A program made the position numbers and the translations under genes. The notes beneath the pieces were generated by a model. It was not told where the DNA came from and did no database searches. It was given only the letters and a program-made list of their open reading frames with translations. 64,000 bases of DNA from Actinomadura sp. KC06 (GTDB lineage: Bacteria; Actinomycetota; Actinomycetes; Streptosporangiales; Streptosporangiaceae), in assembly GCF_004348735.1 (NCBI RefSeq), contig NZ_SMKT01000002.1:1-64000 (forward strand), in the 5' to 3' direction. Below, piece by piece: positions 37,160 to 46,062 of the stretch. Each line of letters opens with the position of its first letter. Position 1 is the stretch's first letter.

Positions 37160-38244
37160 CGGGCACGCCGCTCGCGGTCGAAGGGCTGCGCAAGGGGTTC
37201 GCCGACCGCGGCGCCACCGTCCAGGCGGTCGACGACGTGAGCTTCGACGTCCGGGAGGGCGAGGTCTACACGCTGCTCGGTCCGTCCGGCTGCGGCAAGA
37301 CCTCCACCCTGCGGTCGGTGGCGGGGCTGGAACGGCCGGACGCGGGACGGATCGTCATCGACGGGACGGTGGTGTCCGACACCGGCTCCTTCGTCCCGCC
37401 CGAGCGGCGCGACATCGGCATGGTGTTCCAGAGCTACGGCATCTGGCCGCACATGACCGTCTTCGACAACGCCGCGTTCCCGCTCAAGGTGGGCAAGGCG
37501 AAGGTGCCGAAGAAGGAGATCAGGGAGCGGGTGGAGAGCGCGCTCGCGGCCATCCACCTGTCCGGATACGAGGGGCGCATGGCGACGCAGCTGTCCGGCG
37601 GCCAGCAGCAGCGCCTCGCGCTCGCGCGGGCGCTGGTGCGCCGGCCGAAGCTGCTCCTGCTGGACGAGCCGCTGTCCAACCTGGACGCCAAGCTGCGGCA
37701 GGCGATGCGCGCCGAACTCGCCTCGCTCCAGCAGGAGCTGGGCGTCACGACGCTGTTCGTGACGCACGACCAGGACGAGGCGCTCAGCATGTCCAGCCGG
37801 ATCGCGGTGATGCAGAACGGGAAGATCGTGCAGGAGGGCACCCCGCGCGAGGTCTACCAGCGTCCCGCGACCCGGTTCGTGGCCGACTTCGTCGGGACGA
37901 CGAACTTCCTGGACGGCACGCGCGGAACGGGCACCCTGGTCGAGACGGCGGCCGGGACGATGGACGTCCCCGCCGTCGCGGACACGGCGGCGAAGGCGGG
38001 CGACCCGGTGGTGCTGGCCGTGCGGCCCGAGGCGGTGCTGCTGCACGCGGCCGAGCCGGGCGCGGTGCCGAACACGGTCAAGGGCGAGGTCGACCGGGTC
38101 ATGTTCGTGGGCGAGAGCGTGGACTGCCACGTCCGGGTCGGGGACGGCACGTGGGTCACCCGCCAGGACCCCCGCCTCGACGTGGCGCCCGGGGACGCGG
38201 TGTGGCTGGAACTGCCCGGCGACCGGCTGTCGGTGCTCACCTGA
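37156..38244 (+). CDS. ABC transporter ATP-binding protein
   Basis: This 362-aa ATPase has Walker A GPSGCGKTS near residue 41, a Q-loop in VFQSYGIWPHM, the signature LSGGQQQRLALARAL, Walker B LLLLDEPLSNLDAKL and switch His in VTHDQDEAL. A C-terminal TOBE-like domain follows (residues about 255-360), as in MalK/FbpC/PotA. It energises the importer encoded by the two upstream genes (ATGA overlap). A strong hairpin follows the gene. Confidence 0.96.
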   Translation: MTGTPLAVEGLRKGFADRGATVQAVDDVSFDVREGEVYTLLGPSGCGKTSTLRSVAGLERPDAGRIVIDGTVVSDTGSFVPPERRDIGMVFQSYGIWPHMTVFDNAAFPLKVGKAKVPKKEIRERVESALAAIHLSGYEGRMATQLSGGQQQRLALARALVRRPKLLLLDEPLSNLDAKLRQAMRAELASLQQELGVTTLFVTHDQDEALSMSSRIAVMQNGKIVQEGTPREVYQRPATRFVADFVGTTNFLDGTRGTGTLVETAAGTMDVPAVADTAAKAGDPVVLAVRPEAVLLHAAEPGAVPNTVKGEVDRVMFVGESVDCHVRVGDGTWVTRQDPRLDVAPGDAVWLELPGDRLSVLT

Positions 38245-38257
38245 CCGGCGGGAGGCA

Positions 38258-38285
38258 GGCGCGGTGCGCGTCGTCGCACCGCGCC
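38258..38285. terminator. Perfect GC hairpin between convergent genes
   Basis: GGCGCGGTGCG (38258-38268) and CGCACCGCGCC (38275-38285) form a perfect 11-bp stem with a 6-nt loop. It lies in the 59-nt gap between the ABC ATPase and the convergent VOC gene, where it can terminate transcription from both sides. There is no T-tract, as is common in GC-rich actinomycetes. Confidence 0.75.
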
Positions 38286-38303
38286 GCCGCGCCCCCGTCT
38301 CGG

Positions 38304-38798
38304 CTACTGGACGGGCTGGTAGGCCGGGCCGCCGTCCGCGAGCAGCCGCTCGGCCTCGGCGTAGATCTCCTCGGCGGGCAGCCCGAAGTCGATGGTCTTG
38401 CGGAACGGCTGCCGGACGTCGCGGTCGAGGCGCAGGTAGACCTCGTTGCGGTTGCCCTCCGGGTCGAAGAAGTAGATCCCGAAGGCGTTCCCGTGGGTGA
38501 CCTCCTGCTGCACCTCGACGCCCTCGTCCTGGAACGTCCGGTGGTAGGCGCGGATGTCGTCCAGCGTCTCCACCCGCCAGGAGATCTGGTGCTGCTGCTT
38601 CGCGCCCGGCTCCGCGGTCCGCCCGGTCTGGAGCACGAACTCGTGATGCTCCACCTCGGGCCGGGAGCTGAGGAAGACGATGCCGAGCTCCTCGTCCTGG
38701 TCGGTGACGGTCAGGCCGAGCACGCGCTCGTAGAAGTCCCTCATCAGCGGGAGGTCGTGGACCCACAGTCCGGTGTGTCCGAGTTCGGCGATGGCCAT
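38304..38798 (-). CDS. VOC-family (extradiol dioxygenase-like) protein
   Basis: This 164-aa protein has the vicinal oxygen chelate fold. Possible metal ligands are His in LGHTGLWVHD, His in VEHHEFVLQ and Glu in DPEGNRNEVYL, in the order used by type I extradiol dioxygenases and glyoxalases. The size suits a single-module enzyme, and the reaction is unknown. The ATG at 38798 has AAGGAG upstream. It is divergent from the catabolic operon starting at 38940 and shares its half-site-rich control region. Confidence 0.85.
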   Translation of the reverse strand: MAIAELGHTGLWVHDLPLMRDFYERVLGLTVTDQDEELGIVFLSSRPEVEHHEFVLQTGRTAEPGAKQQHQISWRVETLDDIRAYHRTFQDEGVEVQQEVTHGNAFGIYFFDPEGNRNEVYLRLDRDVRQPFRKTIDFGLPAEEIYAEAERLLADGGPAYQPVQ

Positions 38799-38811
38799 GT
38801 CCGGCTCCTTG

Positions 38812-38925
38812 TCCTGATTTTCAGGAGTTAAATCCTGACTTACAAACGAGGCTAGCTCATTGACCCCGGGACGCTCTAGATCTAATCTGTTTCGCAATAC
38901 AGGATATTTGCTCTGAAATTCAGGA
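38812..38925. promoter_or_regulatory. Divergent control region with TCCTGA/TCAGGA half-sites
   Basis: In an unusually AT-rich gap the half-sites read TCCTGA (38812), TCAGGA (38821) and TCCTGA (38833), then CAGGA (38900) and TTCAGGA (38919). The first three form overlapping inverted repeats with 3-nt and 6-nt spacers. The region lies between the VOC gene and the ten-gene operon. Identical half-sites upstream of the IclR gene and the ABC importer suggest a common repressor or activator. Confidence 0.6.
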
Positions 38926-38939
38926 CACAGGAGTTGACC

Positions 38940-39761
38940 ATGCGGTTCGTCGCCTACCAGGACGAGACCGGCGCCGAGGCGGTCGGCAGGCTCGACGGCA
39001 CGCGCGTCCACCGGCTGCGCGGAACCGACCGGATCGACCGGCACACGTCCACCGCCACGCTGCGCGACGCGCTCCCCGACGACGAGGGCGTCGAGCTGGA
39101 CGGGCTGACCCTGCTGCCGGTCTGCCGCCCGCAGAAGATCTTCTGCGTCGGCCTCAACTACCGGGCGCACATCGAGGAGACCGGACGGGAGCTGCCGGAG
39201 TACCCGGTGCTGTTCCCCAAGTTCGCGTCCAACCTCATCGGGCACGGCGCGGCGATCGTCCTGCCGCCCGAGTCCGCCCAGGTGGACTACGAGGCGGAGC
39301 TGGCCGTGGTGATCGGCACGGCGGGCCGCCGGATCTCCCGCGACGACGCGCTCGACCACGTGCTCGGCTACACGATCTGCAACGACGTCACCATGCGCGA
39401 CTTCCAGTACCGGACCCACCAGTGGATGCAGGGCAAGGCATGGGACGGCTCCACGCCGCTCGGGCCCGTGCTGGTGACCGCGGACGAGCTCGACCCCGGC
39501 AAGCTCGACATCGCGCTGCGCCTCAACGGCCGCGGGATGCAGTCGTCCACCACCGACCGGCTGATCTTCGACGTGCCCGCGCTGATCGAGGTGACCTCGC
39601 GGTTCACCCGGCTGGAGCCGGGGGACGTGATCCTCACCGGCACACCGGGCGGCGTCGGGTACCGTCGCGATCCCCAGGTGTTCCTCACCGACGGTGACGA
39701 GGTCGAGGTGGAGATCGGCGGCATCGGCACGCTGCGCAACACCGTCCGGGCCGAGGGCTGA
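38940..39761 (+). CDS. Fumarylacetoacetate hydrolase-family protein
   Basis: This 273-aa FAH-fold protein has VGLNYRAHIEETG and PVLFPKFASNLIGHG (substrate region), VDYEAELAVVIG (acidic metal ligands), CNDVTMRDFQ and the C-terminal GDVILTGTPGGVG. The family includes fumarylpyruvate hydrolases, hydratases and decarboxylases of meta-cleavage pathways. The ATG at 38940 with GGAG 6 nt upstream is preferred over an in-frame TTG at 38934. It is the first gene of the ten-gene plus-strand catabolic operon. Confidence 0.93.
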   Translation: MRFVAYQDETGAEAVGRLDGTRVHRLRGTDRIDRHTSTATLRDALPDDEGVELDGLTLLPVCRPQKIFCVGLNYRAHIEETGRELPEYPVLFPKFASNLIGHGAAIVLPPESAQVDYEAELAVVIGTAGRRISRDDALDHVLGYTICNDVTMRDFQYRTHQWMQGKAWDGSTPLGPVLVTADELDPGKLDIALRLNGRGMQSSTTDRLIFDVPALIEVTSRFTRLEPGDVILTGTPGGVGYRRDPQVFLTDGDEVEVEIGGIGTLRNTVRAEG

Positions 39762-39772
39762 GAGGGGCGGCG

Positions 39773-40759
39773 GTGCGGGCACGCGACGTCCGGATCCTGT
39801 GTCCGGGCCAGAACTGGATGAACATCGGCAGCCTGATCGCCAACGGCATGGGCGGCTACGGCAGCCCGCTGCCGGACGGCTCGACGATCGCGGCCGTCAC
39901 CGGGACCCCGCCGGCCGCGCTCGGCATGGACGGCCCGCGCCTGGTCGCCGAGGGCCGCTACGACTTCGGCATCACCACCCCGAGCTGGGCGCTGGCGATG
40001 GCCCGCGCCGGGAAGGGCCCGTACGCCGAGCCGCTGCCGGTCAAGGCGGTCGCCGCGTTCGCGCACGACGACCGGCTCGCGCTCGCCGTCCGCGCCGAGA
40101 CCGGGATCACGAGCCTCGCCGAGATCGCCGAGCGCAGGCCCCCGCTGAAGATCTCCATGCCGTCCCGGGAGATGGGGCATCCGGCGCGGTGGGTGATGGA
40201 CGAGATCCTCGCCTGCCACGGCTTCTCCCAGGAGGACGTGGAGCGCTGGGGCGGCGAGATCCTGCGCGACCGGCCGCGCTCGCAGAACTCCCCGGACGCC
40301 GTCCCCGCCGACCCCGCGTTCGACGCCGTCTTCGACGAAGCGATCATGACGTGGCGGTGGCGGAACCTGACCACGATGTACGACCTGGAGTTCCTGCCGC
40401 TGGACGAGCCCGTGCTGCGGCACTGCACGGCGATGGGCATGCCCGCCGGGGTGCTGGAGAAGGGCCGGCTGCGCGGCCTGCGCGAGGACGTCCCGACGAT
40501 CGACTTCTCCGGCTGGATCCTGTACTGCGCCGACGACCTGCCGGACGAGCTGGCCTACCTCGCCGTCCGTGCCATCGAGGAGCAGAAGGACCTCGTCTCC
40601 GCGCGGTTCACCGGGCCGACCCGGGCGCTGACCAGCCCGGTCGACATGCGGGAGATCTGCCGCGACCTGCCCGTGCCCCTGCATCCCGGGGCCGAGGCGT
40701 ACTACCGCGAGAACGACCACCTCGAGAACGACCGCTTCAAGCCCGCCGAGGAGAACTGA
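39773..40759 (+). CDS. TAXI/PBP-fold protein without signal peptide (first copy)
   Basis: This 328-aa protein resembles TAXI-family solute-binding proteins (YDFGITTPSWALAMA; C-terminal VPLHPGAEAYY), but it starts directly with MRARDVRILCPGQNWM and has no signal sequence. No TRAP permease genes are nearby. A cytoplasmic enzyme built on the periplasmic-binding-protein fold is therefore plausible, as for 4,5-dihydroxyphthalate decarboxylase (established precedent). GTG start. A paralogue lies at 45085-46050 in the same operon. Confidence 0.82.
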   Translation: MRARDVRILCPGQNWMNIGSLIANGMGGYGSPLPDGSTIAAVTGTPPAALGMDGPRLVAEGRYDFGITTPSWALAMARAGKGPYAEPLPVKAVAAFAHDDRLALAVRAETGITSLAEIAERRPPLKISMPSREMGHPARWVMDEILACHGFSQEDVERWGGEILRDRPRSQNSPDAVPADPAFDAVFDEAIMTWRWRNLTTMYDLEFLPLDEPVLRHCTAMGMPAGVLEKGRLRGLREDVPTIDFSGWILYCADDLPDELAYLAVRAIEEQKDLVSARFTGPTRALTSPVDMREICRDLPVPLHPGAEAYYRENDHLENDRFKPAEEN

Positions 40760-40760
40760 C

Positions 40761-41741
40761 ATGGGAACCGTCCACGAGCATTTCGAGACCTTTCCCTTCG
40801 ACGCGCCGCCACGCGTCTTCGTCCGGCGGGAGGAGCTGCTGCTCGCCGAGCCCCTGACGCCCCCGGACGGCCGCAAGCGCTGGCGCGACCACCCGGAGAT
40901 CCAGGTCGTGCACTTCCCGCCGGAGTACGTGGCGCAGCCGTTCGCGCACCCGCGCGGCGTCTACGAGAGCGACTTCATGCGGCTCGAATGGCAGACCATG
41001 GACAACCGGCAGCCGTTCTACCACCGCAACTGCGACGTGGACGAGATGTCGTACCAGGTGACGGGCGTGCGGTCGCTGATGACCGACCTCGGCAGCGTCG
41101 ACCTCGTGCCGGGCGACTTCTCCCGGCTGCCGGTCGGGGTCGCGCACGACAACTACGGGCGCGAGGACATCCACATCCTGTTCTACGTGCCCGCGCCCGT
41201 CGCCGAGGCCCACCCGCACTACCGGACGTCGGAGGTGACGATCCCGCCGTTCGAAGGGTGGGAGCCGGTCATCACCAACGAGCTGATCACCGAGTGCCTC
41301 GCCGGTCCCGGGCACGACGTCGTCATGGCTCCGACCGACGAGCTGGCGCTGCTGGAGCACGCGAAGGAGGAGTCCGAGCGGCTGCGCATCCTGAAGCCCG
41401 CGGACGCGGCCGGGACGACGTGGCTCTACACCTCGTCCCACGTGCTCATCGGGCGGACGTTCCACGCCTCGTCCGACGGGCGCGTGTACCGGCGCGTCCG
41501 CAACGCCGACGAGATCCAGTACCAGCTCGACGGGCGGCGGACGCTGGTGACGCAGCGCGGCACCGTCCCGCTGGAACCGGGCGACTTCGCGCGCATCCCG
41601 GCCGGCATAGCGTTCACGAGCATCCACCACGAGCCGAGCGCCCACCTCACGGTCGCGTCCGCGCGGGAGCTTCCGCAGGTCGCGGAGACCACGAAGACGG
41701 CGGAGCGGGTGCCGGCGGACCAGATCGAGCGGCTGCGATGA
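40761..41741 (+). CDS. Bicupin dioxygenase-like protein (homogentisate dioxygenase-like)
   Basis: This 326-aa protein contains two cupin modules. One is around residues 75-150 (YHRNCDVDEMSYQVTG, SVDLVPGDFSRLPVGVAHDN). The other is around 215-300 (NADEIQYQLDGRRTLVTQRGTVPLEPGDFARIPAGIAFTS). The overall pattern resembles homogentisate 1,2-dioxygenase and related bicupins, though it is shorter than HmgA (about 430-440 aa). It may cleave an aromatic ring. It lies 1 nt after the TAXI gene and overlaps the MDR gene by 4 nt. Confidence 0.82.
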   Translation: MGTVHEHFETFPFDAPPRVFVRREELLLAEPLTPPDGRKRWRDHPEIQVVHFPPEYVAQPFAHPRGVYESDFMRLEWQTMDNRQPFYHRNCDVDEMSYQVTGVRSLMTDLGSVDLVPGDFSRLPVGVAHDNYGREDIHILFYVPAPVAEAHPHYRTSEVTIPPFEGWEPVITNELITECLAGPGHDVVMAPTDELALLEHAKEESERLRILKPADAAGTTWLYTSSHVLIGRTFHASSDGRVYRRVRNADEIQYQLDGRRTLVTQRGTVPLEPGDFARIPAGIAFTSIHHEPSAHLTVASARELPQVAETTKTAERVPADQIERLR

Positions 41742-42835
41742 CGCTCATGCAGGCGGCCCGGGCCCACGACCGGACGGGCCCGCTCCGCCAGGAGAAGATC
41801 GCCGTGCCCGAGCCGGGCCCGCGGGACGTCCTGGTCAAGGTGGCGGCGGCGGGCCTCGCGCCGAGCCTGATGAAGCTGCTGGCGCGCGGCTCGTTCCGGC
41901 ACCTGCCGGCAGTGCCGGGGCACGAGATCGCCGGAACGGTGACGGCGGCCGGGTCCGAGGTGGACGCCGCGCTGGTCGGTGAGCGGGTGCGGGTGCATCC
42001 CGTCCTCGCGTGCCGGGCGTGCCGGTTCTGCCGGAGCGACCGCGAGCAGCTGTGCCCGTCGGCCGCGATGATCGGGCACGGCGCGCACGGGAACGGTCCG
42101 ATGCCGCTGTACGAGCGGTACCACGACGGCGGGCTGGCCGAGTACGTCCGGGCGCCGTCCTGGCTGGTGGACGTGCTCCCCGCGGCGGTCGGGTTCGACG
42201 TCGGCGCGAAGACGCACGACCTCGGCAACGCCGTCCGGGCGCTCAAGTGCGCGGACCTCCCGCCGGGCGGGACGCTCGTGATCACCGCCGCGACCGGGAC
42301 GATGGGCACCGCGACGGTGAAGCTCGCGCCGTTCTTCGGCGCCGCCCGGCTCGTGCTGGTCGGACGTTCGGCGGAGCGGCTCGACGCCGTCCGCGCCCTG
42401 AGCGCGCTGCCCGCCGAGACCGTCGCCCTGGACGAGCTGGGCCCCGGTTGGGAGGACGAGCACACCCTGACGGCGCGGCTGCGCGCCCTCGTCCCGGACG
42501 GACCCGACGCGGTGATCGACTTCCTGCCCCAGGGCGGCGGCACGGCCCAGGCCCTCGCCGCGCTCGCCCCCGGCGGGACGCTCGTGCACATGGGCGGCAA
42601 CCGCACGCCGCTCCCCTGCTCGGCCCGCGACCTCCAGCACCACTGCCGCCGCATCGTCGGCACCCGCGGATGCACCCGCACCGACACCGCAGCCGCCCTC
42701 GACCTGCTGGGCTCCGGCGCGCTCCGGGCCGACGAGCTGATCACGCACCGGTTCGCGCTCGACGACGTCAACGCCGCGCTGACCGCGCTGAGCAGCCGAG
42801 ACGAACCGATCTGGATGGCGGTGGTGAACCCGTGA
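41738..42835 (+). CDS. Zinc-type MDR alcohol dehydrogenase-like protein (first copy)
   Basis: This 365-aa medium-chain dehydrogenase/reductase has the structural-zinc cysteines CRACRFCRSDREQLC near residue 90 and GHEIAG near 66. The segment where the catalytic-zinc Cys usually sits reads AAGLAPSLMKLL, with no Cys. The NAD(P) region includes ITAATGTMGTATVKLA. It is strongly similar along its full length to the protein at 46794-47894, including the HDLGNAVRALKCADLP stretch. It overlaps the genes on both sides by 4 nt. Confidence 0.9.
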   Translation: MTLMQAARAHDRTGPLRQEKIAVPEPGPRDVLVKVAAAGLAPSLMKLLARGSFRHLPAVPGHEIAGTVTAAGSEVDAALVGERVRVHPVLACRACRFCRSDREQLCPSAAMIGHGAHGNGPMPLYERYHDGGLAEYVRAPSWLVDVLPAAVGFDVGAKTHDLGNAVRALKCADLPPGGTLVITAATGTMGTATVKLAPFFGAARLVLVGRSAERLDAVRALSALPAETVALDELGPGWEDEHTLTARLRALVPDGPDAVIDFLPQGGGTAQALAALAPGGTLVHMGGNRTPLPCSARDLQHHCRRIVGTRGCTRTDTAAALDLLGSGALRADELITHRFALDDVNAALTALSSRDEPIWMAVVNP

Positions 42836-43530
42836 CGCCGGACGAGGCGCGGCGGCTGGCCGCCCAGGCGAGCCGCGCGCTGGCGGCGGCGGGACAGTCG
42901 GACCTGGTCTGGGGGCACGCCGCCGTCCGCGACCCGGACGGGCGCGGCATCTGGATCAAGGCGCCGGGCTGGGGCTTCGAGGAGATCGACGAGGACCGCG
43001 TCCAGCTCGTCTCGTTCGACGCCGATGTGCTGGAAGGCGAGGGCAGGCCGCACCTGGAATGCCACATCCATCTGGAGATCCTGCGGCGGCGGCCGGAGCT
43101 GCAAGCCTCGGTGCACACGCACGGCCGGTCGGCCGTCGCGTTCGCCGCGCTGGACGTCCCGCTCCTGCCGATCTCGCACGAGGCGACGATCTTCGGCGGG
43201 GACGATCCGCCGCGCTTCACCGCGACCGGCGGCCTCGTCCGGACCCGCGAGCTCGGCGCGGCGCTGGCCGACGCGCTCGGCGCCGCGCCCGCCGCGCTGA
43301 TGCCCAAGCACGGGCTGGTCGCGGCGGGGACGAGCGTCGAGGCGGCGGTGATGCACGCCGTCCTGCTCGACCGCGCCTGCGAGGCGCAGCTCGCGGCGAT
43401 GGCGGCCGGTCCGGTGCGGGTGCACTCCGACGCGGCCGAGGCTGCGGCCAAACGCGCGGAGTGCTGGCCGGAGAGTCAGCTTCGCGCGGGCTACCGGTAC
43501 CTCGCCAGGAAGGGCGGAGGCCATGACTGA
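42832..43530 (+). CDS. Class II aldolase/adducin-family protein
   Basis: This 232-aa class II aldolase fold protein carries zinc-binding His in LECHIHLEIL and VHTHGRSAVAF and a third His near MPKHGLVAAG. The family includes fuculose-phosphate aldolase and decarboxylases or hydratases of aromatic catabolism. The GTG at 42832 overlaps the MDR stop, and the 3' end overlaps the monooxygenase gene by 8 nt. A role in cleaving or decarboxylating a ring-opened intermediate is likely but unproven. Confidence 0.88.
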   Translation: MTPDEARRLAAQASRALAAAGQSDLVWGHAAVRDPDGRGIWIKAPGWGFEEIDEDRVQLVSFDADVLEGEGRPHLECHIHLEILRRRPELQASVHTHGRSAVAFAALDVPLLPISHEATIFGGDDPPRFTATGGLVRTRELGAALADALGAAPAALMPKHGLVAAGTSVEAAVMHAVLLDRACEAQLAAMAAGPVRVHSDAAEAAAKRAECWPESQLRAGYRYLARKGGGHD

Positions 43531-45088
43531 CCCCGTTCTCATCGTCGGCGCCGGTCCCGTCGGGCTGACGATGGCGAACCTGCTCGCCGCCCGCGGCGTG
43601 CCGGTCGTGCTCGTCGAGCGCAACGCCGCCACCAGCGACGAGGCCAAGGCGATCAGCCTGGACGACGAGTCCCTGCGCACCCTGCAGGCCGCCGACCTGG
43701 CCGAGGCCGTGCTCGGCATCGTCGTCCCGGGCACGGGCACCCGCTACTACGACCGCAAGGGCCGTCCGCTCTTCCACGCCCGCGGGCCCGAGCCGTACCG
43801 GCTCGGCTACACGTTCAAGAACCAGTTCGCCCAGCCCGAGCTCGAACGCCTCCTCCTCCAGTCGCTCAAGGACCGGGACGGCGTGGACGTCCGCTTCGGC
43901 ACCGAGCTCGTCGGGATCGAGGAGACGGACGGCGCCGTGACGGCTCGCACGTCCGGGGGCGAGCTGCGCGCGTCCTGGGTGCTGGGCTGCGACGGCGGCC
44001 GCAGCACGATCCGCGAGCTGAAGCGCATCGACATGACCGGCACGAGCCACCGCGACGTGTGGCTCGTCGCGGACACCGTCGGCGACGAGCACGACGAGCG
44101 CTACGGCATGCATCTCGGCCGTCCCGACCGTCCGACGGTGATCGTGCCGGGCCGGGACGGACGCTGCCGCTACGAGTTCCGGCTCCGTCCCGGCGAGGGG
44201 AAGGGCGGCACCAAGCCGGACTTCGCCACCATCGAGCGGCTGGTCGCGCCGTACCGGGCCATCACCCCCGACCAGGTCGAACGCTGCATCAACTACACCT
44301 TCAACGCGGTGGTCGCCGACCGCTGGCACGACGGCCGGTGCTTCCTGCTCGGCGACGCGGCGCACATGATGCCGCCGTTCGCGGGCCAGGGCCTCAACTC
44401 GGGCGTCCGGGACGCCGCCAACCTCGCCTGGAAGCTCGCCGAGGTGTGGCACGGCCGCGCCGACGAGCGGCTGCTGGACACCTACGAGCCCGAACGCCGC
44501 CCGCACGCCACGGCGATGGTCGCGTTCTCCGAGCGCCTCGGCCGGGTCGTCATGACCACCGACCCGATGCGCGGCCGGATCCGGGACGGCGCCGTCCGCA
44601 CCCTGCTGCTCACCCCATGGGGCCGCCGCTACCTCGCCGAGATGCGGTTCCGCCCCCGCGCCGAGCACACCGGGGGGCTCGTGGTGCGCACCGGGACGGG
44701 AGACGAGCGGCTCGTCGGCACCCTGCTCCCGCAGCCGCGCGTCCTCGTCCCGCCGAGCCTGCGTCCGCGGCTGCTCGACGAGGTGCTGGGCGACGGCATG
44801 GCGCTGCTCGGCACCGGCGTCGGACCCGACGACTGGGACCGCGTGGCGAGCGCGCTCCCCGCGCCCCCGGCGATCGCGCACATCGACGTCGCGCTCGGCG
44901 ACCGGCTCCCCCGTCCCCACGACGAGCGCCAGGCGATCGCCGACGCCGACGGCCGGCTCGAAGCGGCCCTGGCCGGGACGCGCGGCCGCTTCGTGCTCGT
45001 CAAACCCGACCGGTACATCGCGGCCGTCTTCTCCGCGGCGCAGGCGGCACAGGTCGCCACCGCCCTCGACCAGCAAGGAATCGCATGA
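43523..45088 (+). CDS. FAD-dependent aromatic monooxygenase (PheA/MhpA type)
   Basis: This 521-aa group A flavoprotein monooxygenase has GxGxxG in VGAGPVGLTMANLL, the DG motif GCDGGRSTIREL near 155 and the GD motif LLGDAAHMMPPFAGQGLNSGVRDA near 275. The C-terminal thioredoxin-like tail is typical of MhpA/phenol hydroxylase relatives. It would hydroxylate a phenolic substrate before ring cleavage. It is embedded in the catabolic operon with overlaps on both sides. Confidence 0.93.
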   Translation: MTDPVLIVGAGPVGLTMANLLAARGVPVVLVERNAATSDEAKAISLDDESLRTLQAADLAEAVLGIVVPGTGTRYYDRKGRPLFHARGPEPYRLGYTFKNQFAQPELERLLLQSLKDRDGVDVRFGTELVGIEETDGAVTARTSGGELRASWVLGCDGGRSTIRELKRIDMTGTSHRDVWLVADTVGDEHDERYGMHLGRPDRPTVIVPGRDGRCRYEFRLRPGEGKGGTKPDFATIERLVAPYRAITPDQVERCINYTFNAVVADRWHDGRCFLLGDAAHMMPPFAGQGLNSGVRDAANLAWKLAEVWHGRADERLLDTYEPERRPHATAMVAFSERLGRVVMTTDPMRGRIRDGAVRTLLLTPWGRRYLAEMRFRPRAEHTGGLVVRTGTGDERLVGTLLPQPRVLVPPSLRPRLLDEVLGDGMALLGTGVGPDDWDRVASALPAPPAIAHIDVALGDRLPRPHDERQAIADADGRLEAALAGTRGRFVLVKPDRYIAAVFSAAQAAQVATALDQQGIA

Positions 45089-46050
45089 ACGACCAGACAG
45101 CGGCCGTGCGGCCGCCCGAGCCGTCGATCGACCGGTCGCTGACGCTGCACCTGCGCGGCGACTGGGGAGCGGCCAACCTGCATCGCGTGTGCGGGTGGAT
45201 CTCGCAGGAGCTCACCGACCGGTGCGGGCCGCACACCCGCGTCGCCGTGTGGAACAGCCGCGGGTTCTCCGACGCCGTGCACGCGGTCGGGCGCGGCGAG
45301 GTGCACGTCGCGATGACCACGCCCGCCGCCTTCACCGCCGCCGCCCTGGACGGCCGCGGCGTCTACGCCGGTGAGAGTCACCCCGACCTGCGGGCCCTGG
45401 GCGTGGTGCCGCAGCGGGACCGGCTCGTGGTGGCCGTCCACCGGTCAGTGGGCGTCTCGACGTTCGCCGAGCTGCGGGACGCCAAGCCCGCCCTCCGCCT
45501 GGCGACCTCGGTGAACGACGGCGTGAACCACGTCGGGCTCGCCGCGCACGAACTGCTGGAGCGTTCCGGCGTGGACGTGCCCGGCTGGGGCGGCACCGTC
45601 CTGGCGGACGAGCGCCCGTTCGAGACGTTCGCCCACGTCAAGGCCGGACGGGCGGACGCCGTCGTCCACGAGGCGGTCATGCTGCCGCACTGGCAGGAGT
45701 TCGGCGGCGACATGCACTTCCTTGAGGTCGAGGCCGGCGTGCTCGACGGGCTGCGGGCCGACTACTCCTGGCCCGACGCCGTCGTCGAGGAGGGCTTCTT
45801 CCCGGGGTGCCCGCGCTTCCGGACGCTCGACTTCTCCGACTTCCTGGTGCTGGCGCGCTCCGATCTCGCGGACGACGTGGCATACGCGATCGCCTGGGTG
45901 CTCGGCGAGACGCGGGACGTCATCGAACGGCAGTACCGGCACATCCCGCCCGAGCGCAGCCCGGTCACCTACCCGCTCGACCCGGCCGCGATGGGCCGCG
46001 CGCCGATCCCGCTGCACCCCGGCGCCGCCGCCTACTACGACGCACTCTGA
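45085..46050 (+). CDS. TAXI/PBP-fold protein without signal peptide (second copy)
   Basis: This 321-aa protein of TAXI type (GEVHVAMTTPAAFTAAAL; ending IPLHPGAAAYYDAL) has a hydrophilic N-terminus and no signal peptide. It is distantly related to the protein at 39773-40759 and shares its C-terminal LHPGAxAYY motif. Neither is accompanied by a TRAP permease. A catalytic role on a carboxylated aromatic or ring-cleavage product is suspected. It overlaps the monooxygenase stop by 4 nt. Confidence 0.8.
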   Translation: MNDQTAAVRPPEPSIDRSLTLHLRGDWGAANLHRVCGWISQELTDRCGPHTRVAVWNSRGFSDAVHAVGRGEVHVAMTTPAAFTAAALDGRGVYAGESHPDLRALGVVPQRDRLVVAVHRSVGVSTFAELRDAKPALRLATSVNDGVNHVGLAAHELLERSGVDVPGWGGTVLADERPFETFAHVKAGRADAVVHEAVMLPHWQEFGGDMHFLEVEAGVLDGLRADYSWPDAVVEEGFFPGCPRFRTLDFSDFLVLARSDLADDVAYAIAWVLGETRDVIERQYRHIPPERSPVTYPLDPAAMGRAPIPLHPGAAAYYDAL

Positions 46051-46062
46051 AAGGACCCGACC

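Noticed and set aside
39773..46050. TAXI-type proteins as part of a TRAP transporter
   Set aside because: Both lack signal peptides and there is no DctM/DctQ-type permease gene in the window.
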